This document shows, piece by piece, positions 7,409-8,823 of a DNA stretch of 8,823 bases. Location: contig WGEM01000242.1 in NCBI GenBank assembly GCA_015492755.1, forward strand, positions 1 through 8,823, read 5' to 3'. Numbering within the stretch: position 1 is the first letter of the stretch; each line of letters starts with the position of its first letter. The notes beneath the pieces are model-generated. The model did not search any database. It was not told the origin of the DNA and saw only the letters and a program-made list of their open reading frames with translations. The stretch is from Gemmatimonadota bacterium (GTDB lineage: Bacteria; Gemmatimonadota; Gemmatimonadetes; Longimicrobiales; Gaopeijiaceae). The position numbers and the translations under genes are program-made.

Positions 7409-7777
7409 ATGCCGCACGGACTTCACGGCGAACGCACGCTCATGCGGATCTTTCTGGGGGAGAGCGACCGCTGCCCCGTGGGCCCCCACAAGGGTAAGGC
7501 GCTCTACGAGGCCATCCTCCTCACGCTGCGGGAGGCCGGGTGCATGGGCGCCACGGTGGTGCGGGCCATCGCGGGTTTCGGACCCAGCGCCAGACTCCAC
7601 ACCGGCAAGGTGCTCCGCCTCTCCAGCGACCTGCCCGTCATCGTGGAGGTGGTGGAGCGCGGGGAGAAGCTCCAGGAGGTGCTCCCGCTCATCGACGAGA
7701 TGATGGGCGGCGGCCTCATCACCATGGAGCGGGCCCACGTGATCCTGTACCGGGCGGAGGGGGAGGGGGGCGACTGA
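7409..7777 (+). CDS. DUF190 family protein (PII-like fold)
   Basis: 122 aa, the typical length for DUF190 (PF02641). Recognisable blocks are LMRIFLGESDR (about 11-21), ALYEAILLTLREAGCMGATVVRAIAGFG (a helix then a strand-turn), SDLPVIVEVVERGEKLQEVLPLIDEMM and the closing strand GLITMERAHVILY. The family is predicted to have a ferredoxin-like, PII-related fold and often sits beside crcB, which suggests a soluble partner or regulator in fluoride or ion homeostasis; its biochemical role is not established. The ATG at 7409 has AGGAG 8 nt upstream, inside the end of crcB, with 4 nt between the genes, so it is co-transcribed. It is probably the last gene of the block. Confidence 0.92.
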   Translation: MPHGLHGERTLMRIFLGESDRCPVGPHKGKALYEAILLTLREAGCMGATVVRAIAGFGPSARLHTGKVLRLSSDLPVIVEVVERGEKLQEVLPLIDEMMGGGLITMERAHVILYRAEGEGGD

Positions 7778-7791
7778 GTACCGGAGGGATC

Positions 7792-7842
7792 ATGGTCCCG
7801 GCCGTGCGAGAAAATGCTTGGAGCGGGGGTTCCGTTGGGTAA
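7792..7842 (+). CDS. possible 16-codon leader ORF ahead of the hypothetical gene
   Basis: ATG 7792 to TAA 7842 encodes 16 residues and is preceded by GGAGG at a spacing of 4 nt, the best ribosome binding site in this gap. It overlaps the start of the next gene in another frame, and its stop lies a few bases from an in-frame TTG at 7835 of that gene. It could couple translation, or be fortuitous. There is no homology support. Confidence 0.2.
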   Translation: MVPAVRENAWSGGSVG

Positions 7843-8410
7843 GTACGTCAGGGAAGTAGGCGATAGGATCCAGTTCTACGACAAGGGCGTCTCCGGGCGG
7901 AGGCCGCTCAACGAGATCCACGAGGAGCAGGTGGGGTGGAGCCTTCGCTCCCCCGAGCAGCCCGCCCCCTGGCTGGAGTTCCCGAACATCAGCAGTTGCA
8001 CGGCGATCGCGCTGGAGGCCGGAGACGGCAGTCTCTTCGGGTGCCACCTTACGGTGGGAATGGACGAGGAGAACGTCGACCTCCTTCTCAGGACCATCAA
8101 GAGTCTGGCGGAGGGCGCGAGGATGGAGGTCACGCACGCGTATCTCGTCGGGTCGCTCTGGACGTTTCGGGCTCGCAAGTACCACGGATGGACGCGGAAG
8201 GGCCGGTTCCGCAGTACCAGGAGGGTCGCACGGCAACTGAAGGAGATGTTTCCCACCCTGAAGCAAACGAGTGCGGCGGAAACTCAGGAAGGGACGACCT
8301 GGGATCTCACCGTTGTCGCCTTCCCGGAGGGTACACGCTGGGGGATCCGCCTCCACACAGCCAGAATTGGCTTCACGGTGCCCAGATACCTGCCCACCAC
8401 GAAGATCTGA
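7814..8410 (+). CDS. hypothetical protein, possible CheD/CNF1-like Cys-His fold
   Basis: 198 aa, not confidently recognised; soluble, with no signal peptide or membrane segment. The central part runs: strand with C62 (ISSCTAIALE), turn, strand with H78 (LFGCHLT), an amphipathic helix (about 84-100), strand THAYLVGSLWTF (107-118), a basic helix (133-146) and a final beta-hairpin TWDLTVVAF...GTRWGIRL. This order, and the 16-residue C-to-H spacing, resembles the CheD/CNF1 deamidase fold (SCxA...GxxH...xxGGA...), but the usual catalytic Thr before Cys is not evident, so this is a hypothesis. Nine of 19 arginines use AGG/AGA, against one of 28 in the dehalogenase, suggesting transfer. ATG 7814 lacks a clear Shine-Dalgarno; TTG 7835 is an alternative start. 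It is separated from DUF190 by 36 nt and converges on the tRNA pair. Confidence 0.75.
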   Translation: MLGAGVPLGKYVREVGDRIQFYDKGVSGRRPLNEIHEEQVGWSLRSPEQPAPWLEFPNISSCTAIALEAGDGSLFGCHLTVGMDEENVDLLLRTIKSLAEGARMEVTHAYLVGSLWTFRARKYHGWTRKGRFRSTRRVARQLKEMFPTLKQTSAAETQEGTTWDLTVVAFPEGTRWGIRLHTARIGFTVPRYLPTTKI

Positions 8411-8453
8411 GCCCGCGTGCACCGCCGGGTCGCGAGTGCCGGCGGGGGCAACG

Positions 8454-8484
8454 AAAAAGCCTCCCGGACCCGTCCGGGAGGCTT
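8454..8484 (-). terminator. intrinsic terminator of the tRNA-Glu/tRNA-Val transcript
   Basis: A perfect 12-bp stem, AAGCCTCCCGGA/TCCGGGAGGCTT (8457-8468 with 8473-8484), has a 4-nt loop. Read on the minus strand it ends in TTTTT (8458-8454), giving a classical Rho-independent terminator 10 nt after tRNA-Val. On the plus strand there is no T-run, so it would stop the hypothetical gene's transcript less well. Confidence 0.9.
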
Positions 8485-8493
8485 CCGCGTTCA

Positions 8494-8566
8494 TGGTCGC
8501 TGCAGGACTTGAACCTGCGACCCCCACGATGTGAGCGTGGTGCTCTACCAGCTGAGCTAAGCGACC
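8494..8566 (-). tRNA. tRNA-Val(CAC)
   Basis: A 73-nt cloverleaf. Acceptor GGTCGCT pairs with AGCGACC, the D arm is GCTC...GAGC, anticodon stem CCACG/CGTGG encloses loop CTCACAT with anticodon CAC (reads GTG), and T arm GCAGG/CCTGC encloses TTCAAGT. The discriminator is A and CCA is not encoded. It is the second gene of a two-tRNA transcript. Confidence 0.96.
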
Positions 8567-8577
8567 TTCCGGCGCCG

Positions 8578-8602
8578 GGGGCCGGGCTCCAGGCCCGGCC
8601 CC
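8578..8602. repeat. 10-bp perfect inverted repeat in the tRNA spacer
   Basis: GGGGCCGGGC (8578-8587) and GCCCGGCCCC (8593-8602) are perfectly complementary around a 5-nt loop and fill more than half of the 44-nt spacer between the two tRNAs. With no T-run it is more likely an RNA-processing or attenuation stem than a terminator. Confidence 0.7.
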
Positions 8603-8610
8603 TCACGCCA

Positions 8611-8683
8611 TACCCCCACGGGGACTCGAACCCCGGTCTTCTGGCTGAGAACCAGATATCCTAGGCCACTAGACGATGGGGGC
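8611..8683 (-). tRNA. tRNA-Glu(CTC)
   Basis: A 73-nt cloverleaf. Acceptor GCCCCCA pairs with TGGGGGT (first pair G-U), the D arm GTCTAGTGGCCTAGGAT is typical of tRNA-Glu, anticodon stem TCTGG/CCAGA encloses loop TTCTCAG with anticodon CTC (reads GAG), and T arm CGGGG/CCCCG encloses TTCGAGT. The discriminator is A and CCA is not encoded. It is the first gene of the tRNA pair. Confidence 0.95.
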
Positions 8684-8687
8684 GTAA

Positions 8688-8706
8688 CCCTCCGATTCCC
8701 GGAGGG
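8688..8706 (-). other. leader hairpin just upstream of tRNA-Glu
   Basis: CCCTCCG (8688-8694) and CGGAGGG (8700-8706) form a 7-bp perfect stem with a 5-nt loop in the short leader, starting 5 nt before the mature tRNA 5' end. It may mark the 5' precursor for processing; it could also be chance in GC-rich sequence. Confidence 0.4.
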
Positions 8707-8711
8707 CCCCA

Positions 8712-8741
8712 ATCTTAAAAAATCCCGCCGAGCAGCGTCAA
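8712..8741 (-). promoter_or_regulatory. sigma70-like promoter of the tRNA-Glu/tRNA-Val transcript
   Basis: On the minus strand TTGACG (8741-8736) and TAAGAT (8717-8712) are separated by 18 nt, with 5 of 6 and 4 of 6 consensus matches. The A/T-rich -10 stands out in GC-rich DNA. Transcription would begin near 8705, about 20 nt before tRNA-Glu. Confidence 0.6.
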
Positions 8742-8790
8742 CCCCTCAACACCGTGTGTGCTTCAGGTGTCCGAGGAAGTACGGGTCACC

Positions 8791-8812
8791 CCGGTGCGTG
8801 CCCGCGCACCGG
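8791..8812. other. 8-bp inverted repeat at the right edge
   Basis: CCGGTGCG (8791-8798) pairs perfectly with CGCACCGG (8805-8812) around a 6-nt loop, upstream of the tRNA promoter. It may be the 3' end of a gene beyond the window or an upstream element. No coding region was seen in 8684-8823. Confidence 0.35.
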
Positions 8813-8823
8813 CGGAGGCTCGA

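Noticed and set aside
7785..7799. Short inverted repeat (GGGA...TCCC) after the DUF190 gene as a terminator.
   Set aside because: The stem is only 4 bp and there is no T-run, so it does not support termination.

Overview
The window is high-GC bacterial DNA packed with genes. It carries a lipoprotein-type ABC transport system, an Na+-coupled amino-acid-type transporter, a single-domain response regulator and two C34 tRNAs. Codon third positions are strongly G/C. A phylum cannot be fixed from the sequence alone. The overall style (high GC, frequent GTG starts, CTC/CGG-rich codons) would suit Gemmatimonadota or a similar high-GC diderm lineage, but that is a low-confidence inference.

Layout. 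Positions 1-1778, minus strand: the 5' half of an ABC ATPase gene and, upstream of it, its BMP-family substrate-binding lipoprotein gene. They overlap by 4 bp and face away from the next gene. Positions 1869-3236, plus strand: a complete neurotransmitter:sodium symporter (NSS/SNF) gene. Positions 3303-3770, minus strand: a stand-alone CheY-like receiver with a Gly/Pro-rich N-terminal tail, convergent with the NSS gene. Positions 4005-7777, plus strand: a tight four-gene block made of an aconitase-superfamily enzyme with the swivel domain first, a haloalkane-dehalogenase-type alpha/beta hydrolase, a CrcB/Fluc fluoride channel and a DUF190 protein. Junctions within the block are 5 nt apart, a 4-bp GTGA overlap, and 4 nt apart. 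Positions 7814-8410, plus strand: an unrecognised 198-aa protein with atypical codon use and a Cys/His arrangement reminiscent of CheD/CNF1-fold deamidases. Positions 8494-8683, minus strand: tRNA-Glu(CTC) then tRNA-Val(CAC), with a promoter candidate upstream, a 10-bp hairpin between them and a clear intrinsic terminator downstream.

How the parts may work together. The left edge is a nucleoside/BMP-type uptake system whose permease genes probably lie beyond position 1. The central block is the most interesting part. An aconitase-like enzyme with an altered active-site motif, a dehalogenase and a fluoride exporter are probably co-transcribed. This suggests halogenated (possibly organofluorine) metabolite handling, but the dehalogenase motifs are those of haloalkane dehalogenases rather than fluoroacetate dehalogenases, so the link is a hypothesis. 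There is no CRISPR array, insertion sequence or rRNA, and no gene-free stretch longer than 300 bp.
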